DNA from: Acanthaster planci | Taxonomy: Eukaryota > Echinodermata > Asteroidea > Valvatida > Acanthasteridae | NCBI RefSeq assembly: GCF_001949145.1 | Contig: NW_019091440.1 | Location: 1,368,907 to 1,432,906, forward strand | Reading direction: 5' to 3' | Length of the DNA stretch: 64,000 nucleotides | In this document: one piece after another, positions 1 to 17,077 of the stretch | How the letters are laid out: each line of letters begins with the position of its first letter | How positions within the stretch are numbered: position 1 is the stretch's first letter | Translations under genes and position numbers: made by a program | Notes under the pieces: model-generated | Database searches by the model: none | The model's input: only the letters and a program-made list of their open reading frames with translations | What the model was told of the DNA's origin: nothing

Positions 1-134
1 TTGCAAATTATCACATCATTTGAATCGGACAACAGGCCCGCCATTGTCCTTCCGTCTTTGCATATTATCACATCATTTGAATCGGACAACAGGCCCGCCA
101 TTGTCCTTCCGTCTTTGCATATTATTGCATCATG
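1..134. repeat. 57-bp tandem duplication
   Basis: A 57-base unit starting TTGCAAATTATCACATC is present twice head to tail (1-57 and 58-114). A third, partial and diverged copy begins at 115 (TTGCATATTATTGCATCATG). The two full copies differ at about one position, so the duplication is recent or the array is being homogenised. It lies at the window edge, so more units may continue to the left. Confidence 0.85.
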
Positions 135-1834
135 CCTATCCATCCTTGCAAATTAAGAAATAGTTCCAAATACAGACATTGCTTTACACCGCAATCACAA
201 GCCCGATGAGACTGATATGAATTTTTTTCTCGTAAATTGATTTTTTTCTGGTCATGTTTTTGCTTTCTGAATGCTAACAGGACACTGTAGTGAATTATTG
301 GCGTCCGTACATGGAATCACCATTTGCATGCGTACGTACACCAAAGGTTTAAATCATTCCATACACGAGCTCCGCCCTGTATGGCCAATGTATGACGAGT
401 TCAACGATATCTTGCACCTGGCTGCATACCACGGCTTTCAAGTGTTTTGAATACCACAGCCAATCAATCGAACGCGGACTAAAAAACTAAGCGCCCTCCT
501 AGGACTAGCTCGAAAGCCCGTCCGCGGCTCTTTTGAGAAGCACGTGCTGGTTAATTCATATGCAGATTTCAACTATTTCGAGGACTTGATTTCATTGGTC
601 ATTTGCACAAGACAGACTGACCGGTTATTTTGTATCGGGTCACGCCTACATTCCTTTTAAGACAAATGGGGTGGTGAAATTCGACATTCTTTTCAGGTCT
701 CAAATAGATATGGCTAAAATCGTGACATAAACAAGTCATTTAGCTTTTGAAGACTGGGTCTTAGGGAGGATGTTTCACAATAACCCATTCTGGAAGAAAA
801 CAATTCTAGAGAAATTCACGTACATATACCTCGGTTTCTTTTATGAACCATCACACTCACCCAGTGTTTGTGGCCTCCAAATCATCGTCTTTCAGATCAT
901 TCGACATTTCACAATTTTTAGTCCAGCACATTAGAAGGAAATAACCAAATTTCCAGTCTAATAGTTCAGTTCATTTGGTCACAAATTTGCAACCATTTAG
1001 TCTCATTCTTGGCCTTTTGCAGAGCTGCTTTGAGATATATTGTTCATGCTGAACACCTGGTTCAGAGTACATCGAGATTTAAGCCCCGGTAGGTCCGCGG
1101 GGTCACGCCGTATGTGAGGTGCATAAGTCGGAGAAGGTAACCTGGAGCGTACAAAATCCAAACAAATTTACCTGGCGAAGCCGTATGTCCCTGTATGGTT
1201 GACGAAATCGGTAATGCTTCCTGGCAAAGGAAATTGCACCAAAGCATCGCCAAAGTTAACTCACTTTTATCGGAAAAGTGAATGAAGCGTGCAGGTACTC
1301 GCGTATTTTATCACCAGCATGACTTCGTGAAATGGATGTCGTAACTCGCTTCGCGAATTCCAAGGACGTAATGACATAGAGGTGAAATGGCGTCGAGAGT
1401 TCACGGGGCTCTGCTGGACTGAGCACTCTTACTGAAATTATATTTCTCCTCACTCAAATATTTGCAATCTTCTCTTTTGTCTTACTTTATTAATATGTTT
1501 GGATACACGAGTTTTGGTCATAAGTGTAATTCAGTGTCCCGAAAACGTTTTTCCAATTTTATGAAAACAACGATGTTGACGTATTTAATGCGAGGCACTA
1601 CTTTTCAGGAATTAGTGCGCCAGAAATATTTCGAAGCGCGTCATTTTAATTTGTGATTGGTCATCCCGAAAGAGACGTGACTCGGTCATCAAGTGAGATA
1701 TACATGTATATACATCATACGCATGAAGCCAAACACGGCGGTTGTGTTTCTATTGCGCATGCCCAATATGTATTAGACTCGCGTTGCAGCTGTTCACCGG
1801 TATATCAACAGTAAAAACACCGCCAACTTGAGTG
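135..1834. other. intergenic, no gene seen
   Basis: I find no exon with coding character and splice borders on either strand. Short ORFs of about 65 codons at 1062-1656 have no recognisable domain or signal peptide and look like chance. Confidence 0.5.
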
Positions 1835-1840
1835 AATTGC

Positions 1841-1910
1841 GGTAATCGAGTGGTTACGTCTACATCATAATGGTTTGTGATGCATGGGGTGTGGGTTCGA
1901 ATCCTGGGCC
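1841..1910 (+). repeat. tRNA-like SINE head or tRNA pseudogene
   Basis: There is an exact RNA polymerase III B box, GGTTCGAATCC, at 1894-1904. An A-box-like TAATCGAGTGG (1843-1853) lies about 50 bases upstream, the spacing found in a tRNA. The acceptor stem pairs poorly and I cannot fold a convincing anticodon arm, so this is not called as a functional tRNA. A run of G follows the tRNA-like part. A tRNA-derived SINE or decayed tRNA gene fits best. Confidence 0.5.
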
Positions 1911-2099
1911 GAAATTGTGGAGGGGGGGGGTTATTTACATTTAAGGAAAATAAATCCCGCGTGTTATAGGAGCCTAATTTCAAAAACGAAGATTTATAAG
2001 GTTGGTTGAGCATCTAGATGTCATGCATTGTGTGTTGTTGTGAACCGTGGTTTGGCTTCATACGTGTGATTGCATAGATAGTTCTCTCAATGGTATAAT

Positions 2100-2760
2100 G
2101 TCGTGTAGACGTGAAATCAGGTTGTGGATCGGTTGCACTCACGGTTCCTACGTGTAATTACTAAACTGCACGCCGAACCGCACCGACTGAACCAAATACA
2201 CCCAGCCAATTACCGACTTGATTTCAAGTTTAAGTGTTGTGACGGTAATCTACCTATTCGGGATAAACTAGTCAAGCATTCAGCGTCCGCACGGGCGCTT
2301 GTACATGTTTGAAGATGCTCGTGGGAATACATGTATTACGCGATCACTGTGCATGCCCAAGGCGGTCCACACGTGGTGGTATTGTTTACGTTGAGTCACG
2401 TGGGTGAAGAAGGTCTACCCAACTTGTATGTGGGACGTCGCCTCAAATTAAACCACGCCCACTGCACATGCACTGCACATAGAGTTACAGGCATCGCCGT
2501 TTACGTAAAACCATGGAACCGAAGTCAACGGGCAACTTTAGCAACCGTCCAACGGGACCGTCGGAGCCTGCAAATCGTGGCGCTTCCGAGTCTGCCTTTG
2601 TGACGAAGTCACTTACGAACCGGATAGATATGGGGGGGGGTCCCCTCGTTCTCATTTCTTGCTGGGTGTAAAATGTGCGCACGAGTTGGTCGCAAACTAG
2701 TTCGGTCAGACTATCAACCAGCCGCCTGTGCGCGGTAAGGTAGCACAAACGGCTTTAGCT
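2100..2760 (+). other. GC-richer segment with 52-codon ORF, unassigned
   Basis: This segment is richer in G+C and CpG than its surroundings. A 52-codon ORF at 2513-2671 (+) starts in a good context (AAACCATGG) and is rich in Ser, Asn, Thr and Pro. A good donor, CGCG|GTAAGG, follows at 2733/2734. Together these could be a promoter-proximal first exon, but no downstream exon can be joined and no family is recognised. Confidence 0.2.
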
Positions 2761-3328
2761 AAATACCGGGCGGGACGAAGTGTTAATTAATCACAGGACG
2801 ATGACAGTGATGGAGCTTGGACCGCAACGTTCAAGTTGTTCTTTGACACATACAGTAATCCTTATTTTATTTGAATGAGCCCCATTTTCAAAAACTAGCT
2901 TTTTATTCCTTCTATGTTATTTTTCTGTTGATGGACGATGGTGGATTCTATAAAATGATATTGTCTTAATAACAAAAAGACTTCAGAATAAATTTACCAC
3001 AGGAGGAAGACCACTCGAAACGACTCGTTAATTTAAGGCTCAACTCTTTACTCATAGGGGCATAATGACTTGGTCTAGGCTGTGCTTGGTAATGATATTA
3101 GTTTTACACCAGTAGCCTAAACAAAGTGATGGAAAGCGCCTATTTTCCTTTGCAGTTTCTGCTGTACGCCTTTACTTTGAAAGTTTGCCAGTAAAAGACA
3201 GGCATCAATAAAGTAACAAAATGTAGATTTAACACCTCAAAATTGAATGGGAGGCTAAGGTTAAATCCTGGTGCTATTGTAAAGAAAGAAACACAACGTG
3301 TAACTGGAAATTATTCTTAAACTGGACT
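2761..3328. other. intergenic, no gene seen
   Basis: AT-rich sequence without coding signal. It probably includes DNA downstream of the Ly6 gene on the minus strand. Confidence 0.4.
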
Positions 3329-3334
3329 TTTATT
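3329..3334 (-). terminator. candidate poly(A) signal of the Ly6 gene
   Basis: AATAAA on the minus strand, about 330 bases past the Ly6 stop codon. It is a plausible 3' end signal, but this hexamer is frequent by chance in AT-rich DNA. Confidence 0.35.
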
Positions 3335-3664
3335 AGTAATAAAAGGGAAGTTACAGAATGTCTATGTAAAGTGAAGTTCAATTAAATGGTTAAATATTTA
3401 TACAACAGAGACGAGTGATGGCCTTTATGTGTAACCTTTTCTTATAATATTCATGGGAAATCAACAAATGTAATGAGCAAAACAGCGAATACAAAAGAAA
3501 GTTTTCCTTTTGGTCGTTGGTGACATTAGCTTTGCCAATTATGGTGGTCAACATCAAGTACCCACAAATATTGAAGCATTGATTTGACAGTTATAATGGC
3601 CTCGACATAATACGGCGCAGCTGAATTTTTGTTTTTAATATAAGGCTTCGTGAGTGGGAAATAC

Positions 3665-5617
3665 TTATGGAAATACGTACGGAACCATTCCCAATAATGT
3701 CACGACAGCAAGGAACGGGTAGTCTACACCCCTTGAGGGGGCGCTGTTGCACCCATCACCATAGCAACAACACCTTGTTGTTCCCAAGGTCTCTTTGCAG
3801 GTGTTTTCTCCGCCGGTCACTGAGTCTTTGCAGTACGATTTTAACCCGCAGCCTCGACTCACGACGCCCTCTGAAGTCTTTGTTTTCTGAAAAATTAAAA
3901 GAAATTGGGAACTAAATCAACAAAAAGCTGCAAAGTGCTAAGACAAGATGGAATGAAATACACCTTCATGTATTAAGTTAAAGGCCTAGTATGTTGATCT
4001 TTACGGAAAGTTCGCAGTCTTTTAGAACTTTGGTAATTTTGGTATATTTTGAATGTGAAATAATTCATCCCCTTCAGCCTGCCATTGACTTATGCTGGTC
4101 GATTCACTTCTCAGGCAAAGTTTATCATGCATCAACTTTATCATTTGGCTGCCTGAACTCATTTGAACCGGCCTTCAATGAAATTGATGAAGTAACAGTG
4201 AATGTGATAAACATTCTATTATATAATTTTGAATTTGAAGACGTTGTTGTGACCTATTTCATGTTATGATTCTTCAGACAGATTTTTCTTTTGTTAGGCT
4301 CATACATTAACTAATTAAAACGGTCAGAATTTAACTATTAATGTCATAAATATATAAAATATAAATATATCATAAAAGAACAGAGGGTGGTTTATTTATC
4401 TAAGCTGGACTGGTAGCCTAGGCATGACACATAGACAGGGCACCAGGCAAAATCAACCATTGGGTAAAATATTGTTGCTGATCGAACTTGCCCCAATACA
4501 GTGGACGAGCATTTTATGTTCCCTGAGTCAATTGGGGCAACCTCGTCCCTTTGTGTCGAGTGTCGAGCTGTGCAGTGCGCCCCCAGGGCTGCCTGCTTTC
4601 AACCATGTTTCAACCTGGGCTCAATCACTAATTTGAGGACCTGGTGCTCCCAATCAGCGAACGTACTACGTTTTAGCCGGCATTTTCTGGTGTTGTGACA
4701 GAGTTGATTCTTCGATGTATGTCAGGACTCCTCGCACGATCTCGCCCGCAGGATGTCTGACTGTGTTGACAGAAGCAAAACTTGTCTCTGACGTCAACAG
4801 TCAATAAACTCACTGATGGTACATTTCAGCGGGTCTCTCACCCTCAGTCCTGGAGGAGAAATTAAAGCTGTCGTTTTTGCTTTAACAGAGTACTGGTCCT
4901 CTTGCTTATCTGAACTTACCGTACAAATCCCCTGATCCAAGTCATTGTGACATGTTGGCATATCAATTGTCTCCGTGTAGAACGGATCTCCACAGTTGCT
5001 CACTGCATCCGAGCTGCACGTGTAACATTTCAGGGCTCGACTTCCACCTATCAAGATATCATGCGCACGTAGGTCATTGTTTTAGATGGAAAGCAATGCA
5101 CAAAATGGAGTAGAACCAGCTTTCATTGCATGCATTTTATTTCACACAACCCCACTGTGACCCTGGAATGTCTGTACATTATTGCACCAGCATAATTATT
5201 GGAACAACAATATTTGTCACTCATCGCACCACATTAGAACCTCTTCTCACCGAAATACAGGCTATTACAGCGCCCTCGTGTTACGACATTATTGTACAAA
5301 CGCCTATTCATGCTTACATGTACATGTATGTAATTACAGGTCAATATTAATAATTACCTTTAGAAGCTTCATTTTTAGAGAGAACAATTGTATCGCACCT
5401 TCCTAATTCTTTATTTTAGAACGACTGGGAATGATTTATACACTATAGGTACAGGCCAACATCACAGTCTTTCCTGGTAATGTTTCCTGCTTAGAGAATT
5501 TGCATTCCTTAGTGACATGAACATTGCACTGCATCTAAACAAAAATGACGTTAATAACAAAAAGCATAACATACCAAAACTTGTCCATAATAAGGTGATT
5601 ATCATCCAGCATAACAT
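3665..5617 (-). CDS. Ly6/uPAR-domain GPI-anchored protein, three exons
   Basis: Exons on the minus strand: 5617-5575 (ATG, hydrophobic signal peptide, phase 1), 5047-4920 and 3886-3665 (stop TAA). Borders are G|GTATGT, TAG|GT, ACG|GTAAGT and TTTTCAG|AA; phases match throughout, giving a protein of about 130 residues. Residues 1-20 form a signal peptide. The domain opens with CYTCSS and closes with CCCYGDGCN, the N- and C-terminal signatures of the three-finger Ly6/uPAR fold; the cysteines between are spaced as in that family. After the final CN comes a short Ser/Arg/Asp linker and a hydrophobic tail ending VTLLGMVPYVFP, typical of a GPI-anchor signal. It is therefore probably an outer-surface membrane protein, related to CD59, sleepless or other Ly6 proteins. 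The ligand cannot be told from sequence. No in-frame ATG is seen further upstream in this exon. Confidence 0.85.
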
Positions 5618-7339
5618 GGTGGGGAATACTCTGTCAACAGTCACAGGCTTACATTCAGTTTGAAGCTATATAATACACGCATACCCGCTTTTTATACAGG
5701 ATGACTATGCGTCACTTGTTGAGACGTATGCGCCAGGTGATTTTCCAGCCATCCCCATTGAATTTGGAATCTGCTTTTATGTCATTTGCATTGTGCGAAA
5801 TGGCGGCTTAGGTGGTGATAACACCAGTTGTTATGGTAATTATATTAGTTACGCGTCCTTGAACTCGTAAACTCTCGTTCATCACGCGAACTCATAATGT
5901 TGATATCGCTCACGGTACATGTATATGGGGCGAATAAATATTACACATGATTTATGTCTCTGTTTCCTGTTCAGGTGCGTGTGCAAGAAGTAGGCGTAGT
6001 CATTATTCGGGGTGGGGGGAACAACCTGGAACTCTTTTCCAAAAACTACTGTCCCCCTGTGTCATCTGTGAAACAGTCGATCGGCGTAAACTGATCTGCC
6101 TGCACCTGTTCCCATTCAAAGTGAACGAATCAATGATTTGAGTGGTAATTTCAGGGGCGGATCCAGGAATTGTTGATGGAGGGGGCAGTGGGAAAATTTT
6201 GTCCTCAACCGTACACGTAAAAAGGGAGAAAAGCTACTACACCGCCCTCCGCAGTTGGGTAAATCTGTCCCGGAAATTGGTGTAGGGGATGACTTGCCCG
6301 GCCATAAAACTTTGGAAGGGGGGGGGTTGAGATAGATGCACATCTGTATTACTCATTCAGAATGACATACTTGGCTTTTAAAAATTGTTTTCCTTTTTTA
6401 ACTGATATTGAAAACATTCAAGTTAGTCCAAAACATCCATCTCAATCCGCTTTTATTTTGATTATCACAAAAAGGGGGGGGGATGATTCAATTCCTCATC
6501 TCCCCTCAAAAAGTGGGGGTATATCCCCGGCAGCCTAATTTGCGCCCCTGTGATCCCTTGTGATGTCCCCTGTCCCCCATGTCCCCTGTGATCTACTGCA
6601 AAAAGTTTTTCCTTTCGTTCAGCGTTTGACGTTTGCCAATTCAAGTTTTAAAGCATATATTGGGGAACAAAATTCACAGGAGGAAGGGTAGATTCAAACA
6701 TCAATCAGTGTACTTTAACATACAAAAATATGGTTATATGTACGTACTAAAACGACATGTGCAAAAAACCTAGTTTTGGCCGTTTACACACCTTTACGAA
6801 AACTAGGCAAAAATCGGGTCAAGGTGTCACCACCGTAGGCTCTGTCTGTTAACTGCTTTCAGGCCTGATATATTCGAACTTGTATGAAATATTCTAAGAA
6901 CGCATTCTACGAACGCATAGCTAAGATGGCATTAAATATGCTCTATCGAGCAAAGAGTATACTTTGACTGACCTCTCAGGTACGATTTGAGAAGATTAAA
7001 ACCACGGTGCCCAAAAAGGAACGATTCGAGATTTGGAAATCACGTGTATGCAATGCTGTCTTCACACACGTGTACACGGGTACCAGTTTTTCGTATATTC
7101 CCAGGAATCTACGCTCACTGCGAAAACATGAAAAATGTGCACCAGCTAAATCATAGATTTCTTTTCAACAGATAGTTGGCGTTTAACGACTACCTGCTGT
7201 TTTACCTTGCTTTACATCAAAATGTGCGGCAATATTTTGGCCATCTATTTAATTTTGTGAATTTCTGAGAATCCTAGTCTTAAAGAGAAAGCAACAGTTC
7301 GTCAGGGAAAGTGTCCTCATGATTTGATACGACACTAGC
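5618..7339. other. intergenic, one TIR element
   Basis: Apart from the hAT-like element at 6152-6550 I see no gene. It contains short ORFs and several G homopolymer runs. Confidence 0.4.
6152..6550. mobile_element. hAT-like non-autonomous element (candidate)
   Basis: The segment starts CAGGGGCGGATCCAGG and ends GCGCCCCTG, so its termini are short inverted repeats of CAGGGGCG. The same terminus, CAGGGGTGGATCCAAG in reverse complement, occurs near 38252, so this is a repeat family. CAGGG-type ends fit hAT elements. I could not find a matching 8-bp target duplication, and there is no transposase ORF inside. Confidence 0.4.
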
Positions 7340-7387
7340 TGTACGTTTTAATTTTTAAGTTTTCACTCGCCCTTTTTCACGTTCAAC
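7340..7387 (+). promoter_or_regulatory. RPS11 core promoter with 5' TOP-like tract
   Basis: The pyrimidine run CGCCCTTTTTCACG lies 10-20 bases before the RPS11 ATG. Ribosomal protein mRNAs normally begin at a C within such a 5' terminal oligopyrimidine tract. The start context AACATGGCGGA also resembles the YY1-type element common at these promoters. The exact start site is inferred. Confidence 0.5.
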
Positions 7388-11316
<3,929 letters not shown>

Positions 11317-11422
11317 AACTTGGTCTCTAGATGGGAAAAGTTCCTCTGGTGATTTCTGTGGAGGTGGTGCATTGATGCACCCAGTTGAGAATGCCAAGCA
11401 GAATGATGTGGTAGTGTGGATT

Positions 11423-11428
11423 AATAAA
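11423..11428 (+). terminator. RPS11 poly(A) signal
   Basis: AATAAA lies 107 bases after the RPS11 stop codon, the right distance for the short 3' UTR of a ribosomal protein mRNA. Confidence 0.7.
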
Positions 11429-11694
11429 TGAGAAGTATTTCAACTTACAAAATGCCTGGTTGTTTATTTCTTTTAAAAGTGTTCCGTCCGTTGAGTTTGT
11501 TCGTTTCATCATTGGTTCTTATCTCTCGATGGATTCCTTGACTGCACATTGCTTCTGTGATGACTGGTGATGAGTCCGCTTGCCCAGTTGTTGCGTTATA
11601 TTAATTTTCTTCGTTCTCAATTATCAGCTACGTTTTATGAGAACAATGCGTTCTTCATTGTACATGTACATACCACTTCCATACGGATCGTGTT

Positions 11695-11917
11695 CAAACT
11701 GAACATAATTTGAATTCTCCCTACTAAATACACTGTTGCTGTACCTTGTGTTTTGGGGCAAGCTTTTGCTCAGTTACATGAGAGACACTTCGCTCATAAT
11801 GGATAAGAAGCACACGCAGGAACCAGTCAATTCCAGAGATGGTGGTCGCTATGCAATAGCTTGCTCCATGTGTAATCTAAACTCGGTGTACAAGATTTTA
11901 CGTAAATTAAACTAACA
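11695..11917. repeat. foldback MITE family, copy 2 (deleted)
   Basis: It shares TTTGGGGCAAGCTTTTGC, the core CCAGAGATGGTGGTCGCTATGC and the end TACAAGATTTTACGTAAATT with the other copies. The right arm is internally deleted. The core is in the opposite orientation to copy 1. Confidence 0.7.
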
Positions 11918-13180
11918 AGAAGCTTTTTTACTTGACAGCCTGTCCATGACAGCAATATTGAGTAACAACTTGTAGATGATCTTGACTGAAAATATAAATT
12001 TTGAAATTCCTGTATATTTCTTTGCACAACCCTGTTTTTCAACATGGGTAGGATACATGTAATTTGCTTCAGTATCCCGTGCCCAGCGGGCGAGTTGCAT
12101 TCAGCACATGGGCCTTGTGTGTGCACAAAACAAACAGGATATCGAGGATGGTGGAGTGATCAGATATCGTCTTGAATCCAACATGTAACGCACGACAAAT
12201 ATTGAGCACATATTCTGGTTTTTGACATTTTGATAACAATTTTATTTCATAATACAGGGTAATGACCTTCATGCAGAGGTGAACTTTGAACTCCCACAAA
12301 ACAGGTGTGAAAGGTTGAAAACGAGGCTTATATGTATGTCTGGAGTAGGCTGGTGCCTAGAATAACATCACAATCCCCATTGCTGTATTTGACAGGATGG
12401 GCATAACAGGAACATTTATAACACAAAACTGGGTAAATATCTGAATAATAGCTGGACATGTCGTCACATTGTGGCATTTATGTGTTGGGGGGTGTTACTG
12501 TTCACATTTCATCAAATCACACATTTTGTTCTGAAACAACTCATTGTTCATATACATGTCTATGGAAACTGAAAGGAGGATTTCCGTATGTGCTATACGT
12601 TGAAATCGCATAAAGCAACAGTGGCGTATTTTTCTAATTGACCTACAAATGTGGAAATCTTTGTCACAGATGTGAAAGTACAAGAAATGAAAGGTGGCCA
12701 TATTACATACAGGTAGTACAAGTTTAAATACAAGCAACTTAGATTCACACAAAACCTCTCATAAAAACAACTTGGTAGACCTTTTAACATTTCGATCCCT
12801 GGAGCCACAGAGGAAAGGGTATATGTATTGAACAACGTACGCTAATATCATGCTTGAAGTCGAGTGTCTGACATAAAACAGTTTGAGCTTGAAGACCAAC
12901 CGCAGGTGGAATGAAAGGTCAGATTTTTGAAATCAAGTTTGCGTTTTGATGAATGACAATACAATTTATTGAAGATTTGACCCCAAAATATAATGCACTA
13001 CACAAAAATACCGTTGTAAACAAATCACTGCTTGCCTCATAGTTTTCAAATTGCAACTTAACTAAAAGAACAAAAAAATGACAAGAAAAAGTGACAAAAT
13101 GGCCACCAAATGAACGGTTAAATGCTTCCCTGTACTGAATACATGGTTAAATGATCTTTGTATTCAGGAAAAATTCATGT

Positions 13181-13382
13181 ACACTACTCAAAGCTATGGA
13201 CCACTTTTTATTTTGTGTATACTTTTTTACATATTTTACTGCTGAAAATGTGGATTTTGTTTTGGAACATTTTTAATTTTTTTATTCCAATGAGAACATC
13301 ATCTAGACATAAAAAATGAAAGAGCTAGACCCTCTCACGAAAATAAGAAAAAAGTGGTCCCTAACTTCTTTTTTGAGTAGTA
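13181..13382. mobile_element. mariner-like MITE
   Basis: The inverted ends are ACACTACTCAAAGC...GGACCACTTTTTATTTT on the left and AAAAAGTGGTCC...TTTTTTGAGTAGTAT on the right. The arms are about 35 bases with a few mismatches. The total is about 200 bp with no coding capacity. The sequence next to the ends contains TA. Confidence 0.65.
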
Positions 13383-16300
13383 TGTTTCAGCTGTTTATTG
13401 TAACTTGCCCTCAAAGTTTTTTCGAACAGAATTTATCATTTGACTGAACTACGGTGAGAAGGACACCTTCAGTTGAAAGTTAATCGTAACCATATCCTTG
13501 TTCTGCTGAACATGTAACTCAAAATGATCTCTACATGTCCATGTTTACAACAGGGGAGTCATCTATTAAGCCCCTCCCACAACTTGGCATAAACAAATTT
13601 GATGACCATGTAATTTCTTGTTATAGGCTTCAGATCCACAAAATCACACATTGCTCATCCAAACCTAAATTCAGATCTTTCTTAGAATCTCAATACACAG
13701 TTTATTTCGTCCTCAGTCTGACAATTTCATGTCAAGCTGTCTGTCAGTTGACTTGGCGTGATTGATGTTGGTGAGCTTGTAAACATCGGTATTCTGTTGC
13801 CATGACTGACAAATCTGAATGGGACGTCACATGGGGGGTGGCTAGAGGACTGAACGACGACAGAGTGGAACTTTTAATGGAAACAGTAATGGGATACTAC
13901 ACACCAATGGTAGATTCTGCATTACGAGAAAAGGGGGAGGGGCAGCTGGCCTTTACAAAAGGGCGGGGATGCCCTGTATAGAGATAAAATCTGAACATAC
14001 AAGTGTAGCATTTCCGTTTTCAGAGATATTAAATAACCAGTTCAGGGCACAAGATGTTAAACAGGAAACGGTACATGTATATTATTCCGAGGCTAATAAA
14101 ACAAAACATGCAAACACAAATCTGTCTCTGACAACAGGAATTGCTATGGATCTGGTTGTCTGTGACGGAGATCAGGATATGGCCAACAAAAAGAACGAGT
14201 GGGTAACGCATACACTCAGCACCTACAACGATGCTCCTCTATTCAACCGATTACGTTAAATCATTTCAAATAAAAATAAACTTAAAAATAGCACTTAAGG
14301 CTAAAGAAAAAGTCTCCTGTTTCTGGTCACGTCGACAAAATAAAAAAGCTCATCTGATAAAATACGATGTCCAAAAGCTGTCAAACTTGCTTGATTGACT
14401 GGAATCCTGCTACTGTATAGATTTTAATGTGTTTTAGATAGGGTTATATGTACATTGAAGGAGTCCTTCTAGGACCCTATATATTTAGTTGGGCAATCTT
14501 TTTCAGATGTCATTTCTGTATTATACATTTACACCTGGGCACCAGACAAAGCAGGTGGTTTGATGTCTCATGTACATTTACAAGCTGAAAATGCCTTAAA
14601 TGAAACAGTAAATTGTGAGGGAGCCAGTCTATTTCAGTGTTGCCAATATGTACGCTTGGGCTGGAGATCGCCCATATTTAGGGAAAAAAGGGGGGAAAAA
14701 CTGCATTGCCGTACCACTTTTGAAGCCAATCCCTGACCAGAAACCGGAGGCTATTCTTTGGGGCCTCATGGATGAAACAAGCCTCACAGCAGATACATGT
14801 AGCTAAATTGTTGCTTCTCCAATTACATGTATACAACACACTCAACCCTACTGTACATTACACCTCAATTTAAAACAAGTGAAACTTGTCAATTATTTGG
14901 AAAAAAAAAAACAAAACATGTGCAACATTATTACTTCAGTTGCAGATGTGACCGGATCCCACAAAATGAGTCATAAGGCCATTGCTGTATTGGAAGTTTG
15001 TACCTGAAAGAGGAAAGGGAGGGCTGTTTTTGATGTATCACTGCGTCTGGCATCCTAATGAAATGGACATCATATAAGGGGAAAAGGTTACAGGTTCCTG
15101 CTGATTTACATCGGTAAAAATTCCTTACAAGTCCTTCACTTCAAAGTGGCTCCAGCAACTTGTGACTCATTTTGATATATTGGGTCACTACAAGGGGTAA
15201 CAAATTCAATCAATTTATGTACCTCCGGCTATTAAGCAGTGCAGACATGCAGGCTATATCTTACTTAAAACAATTATTTACAAATTCTCACAAGAGGAAT
15301 TATTGCAATATATCATACACCACCTTTGTGTTTAGAATCTGTAACTTGTTTTCTTTCCAAGTCACAAGCAGACCAAATGTTGGACAGCAATCGACCCAAG
15401 TATTCGAACAAGTCTCGGTTAAATTTACAAAGTTGGCAACAAACTGAAGTGGGGGAAAAAATACGTAGTTTGGCATTTAATACAAAATAATTCACCCTTT
15501 TTTCTAATCAACAGAATTCCAAGAACAGAGAATCGAAATCTAAAAATCAAATATTTATCTTACGCATTTTTGATTGAAAAAGTTTCAATTAATTTTCCTT
15601 TAAAAACAGTAAACGTACATGTACATTACATACAATAACTTCCAGTTTTACACCAAAAATATTATTTAGAGACTCACTGAAATACATGTTTGGGATTTAG
15701 TTCATTTTTTCTGACTTTGCCCCATCTTGTCCTTGATTATTCAATTGAAACAGTGATGGGGTCTTTTGTGTTGGTCTTACGTGAAGTCAGTGCCTACACT
15801 GTGGTGTGACGCGGGAATTGCCACAATCTTTGAGGATTATAGTTTACACGTCTCTAAAAGTCACCAGGTGAAATCTGGGCACAGGTAATCTGCCCCGAGC
15901 TGAAGTGCGCCCCCAATTGGCGAAAAAAGACAGGTGGTTACAAGGGGGTTCTTGCAAGCTTCTACGTGTATACAAAGACGATACATGATGAAGTAAATTA
16001 GTTACACGTACTCGGTATTCAGCATGCTCCGTCTGATGGCGTGTCTACACGGTGAGTACCAAAAGAAACACGCCCTCTTTTGTTCCGCTCGGAGCGGATA
16101 GGGTGAACAATGACCGTGAAATGCTTTTGTATAGTTCACTCCAATCGCTTGTGACTTTGCTTCACACCGGATGACTTGAGATGGGACTTCAGATGGACTT
16201 AACCTCAACACTGCTTAGAAACACATAACACGTCTGGCTATCTCGTTAGCAAAACAGGCTTTTTCCCCCCATGAACTTAACAAAGCAAAATAAACCTACA

Positions 16301-17077
16301 GAATGTTGAAAAACACCAAGACAGTTCTTTTCTGACCTCAAAACTGTCATATATGAGTATCTCTCTTACATTTACAAGAAACATTGACGCAGTAAACTGA
16401 GTTGTGCTCAGACGGTATCAACTTTCTGTAGGGGACTTACAACCAGTCTCATCGTGTCCTCTTACGCATTGTAGAAAACACAATCAGTAAACATTAGTGT
16501 CATAAAGGTTATTAAAGTAGCATGTGTTTGGTAGATAACGTTCATTTGTGGTTTGCACAGTTTGTCAAGTGCATCTCTTGTTTGGAAAAAAATATGGCCA
16601 AATAGTCAGAAATCGTGAAATGTTAGGTAGTGATTTCACCCACTAAGCCTTGTGATTTCTGTCATTTCATAATTTTCTGACTAAAGAACGACATGTTTCT
16701 GGCTAACAATCCAAAGTTTGTTTGCCAAAAAATCTTATTTCTTTTTCCTGCAGTTGGTTTTCCCAAATGAAGGACTGACATATTTTTACACCAAAGGTAT
16801 TCATTTGCTACATGTACAAACAATTTCTTTCCAGCCTGTAACTATGTGTGGGGTTTTCGTCACGATGGGCACAAAAATATATATTTTACATACATGGATT
16901 GAATAAAACAAAGTGTTGGGTATTTTTCTCGTGTATTCAAAATCATACTGACTCTTCAAATCAATGTATAAATACGTAACAAGGATACATATGTGGAATT
17001 GTTAGTCACAAAAGCCTTGAGGATGCTGACAACAGAGGGCGCTCTTGGTCTGCAGTGAATATGACCAAGAAAGCCGG

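Larger units (their letters stand above)
11429..17077. other. intergenic, MITEs, no supported gene
   Basis: This 5.6 kb lies between the 3' ends of the convergent genes RPS11 (+) and PLEKHF (-). It holds a foldback element copy at 11695-11917, a mariner-like MITE at 13181-13382 and a pair of abutting + strand ORFs at 13802-14262 that I cannot assign. Other ORFs look like chance. Confidence 0.45.
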
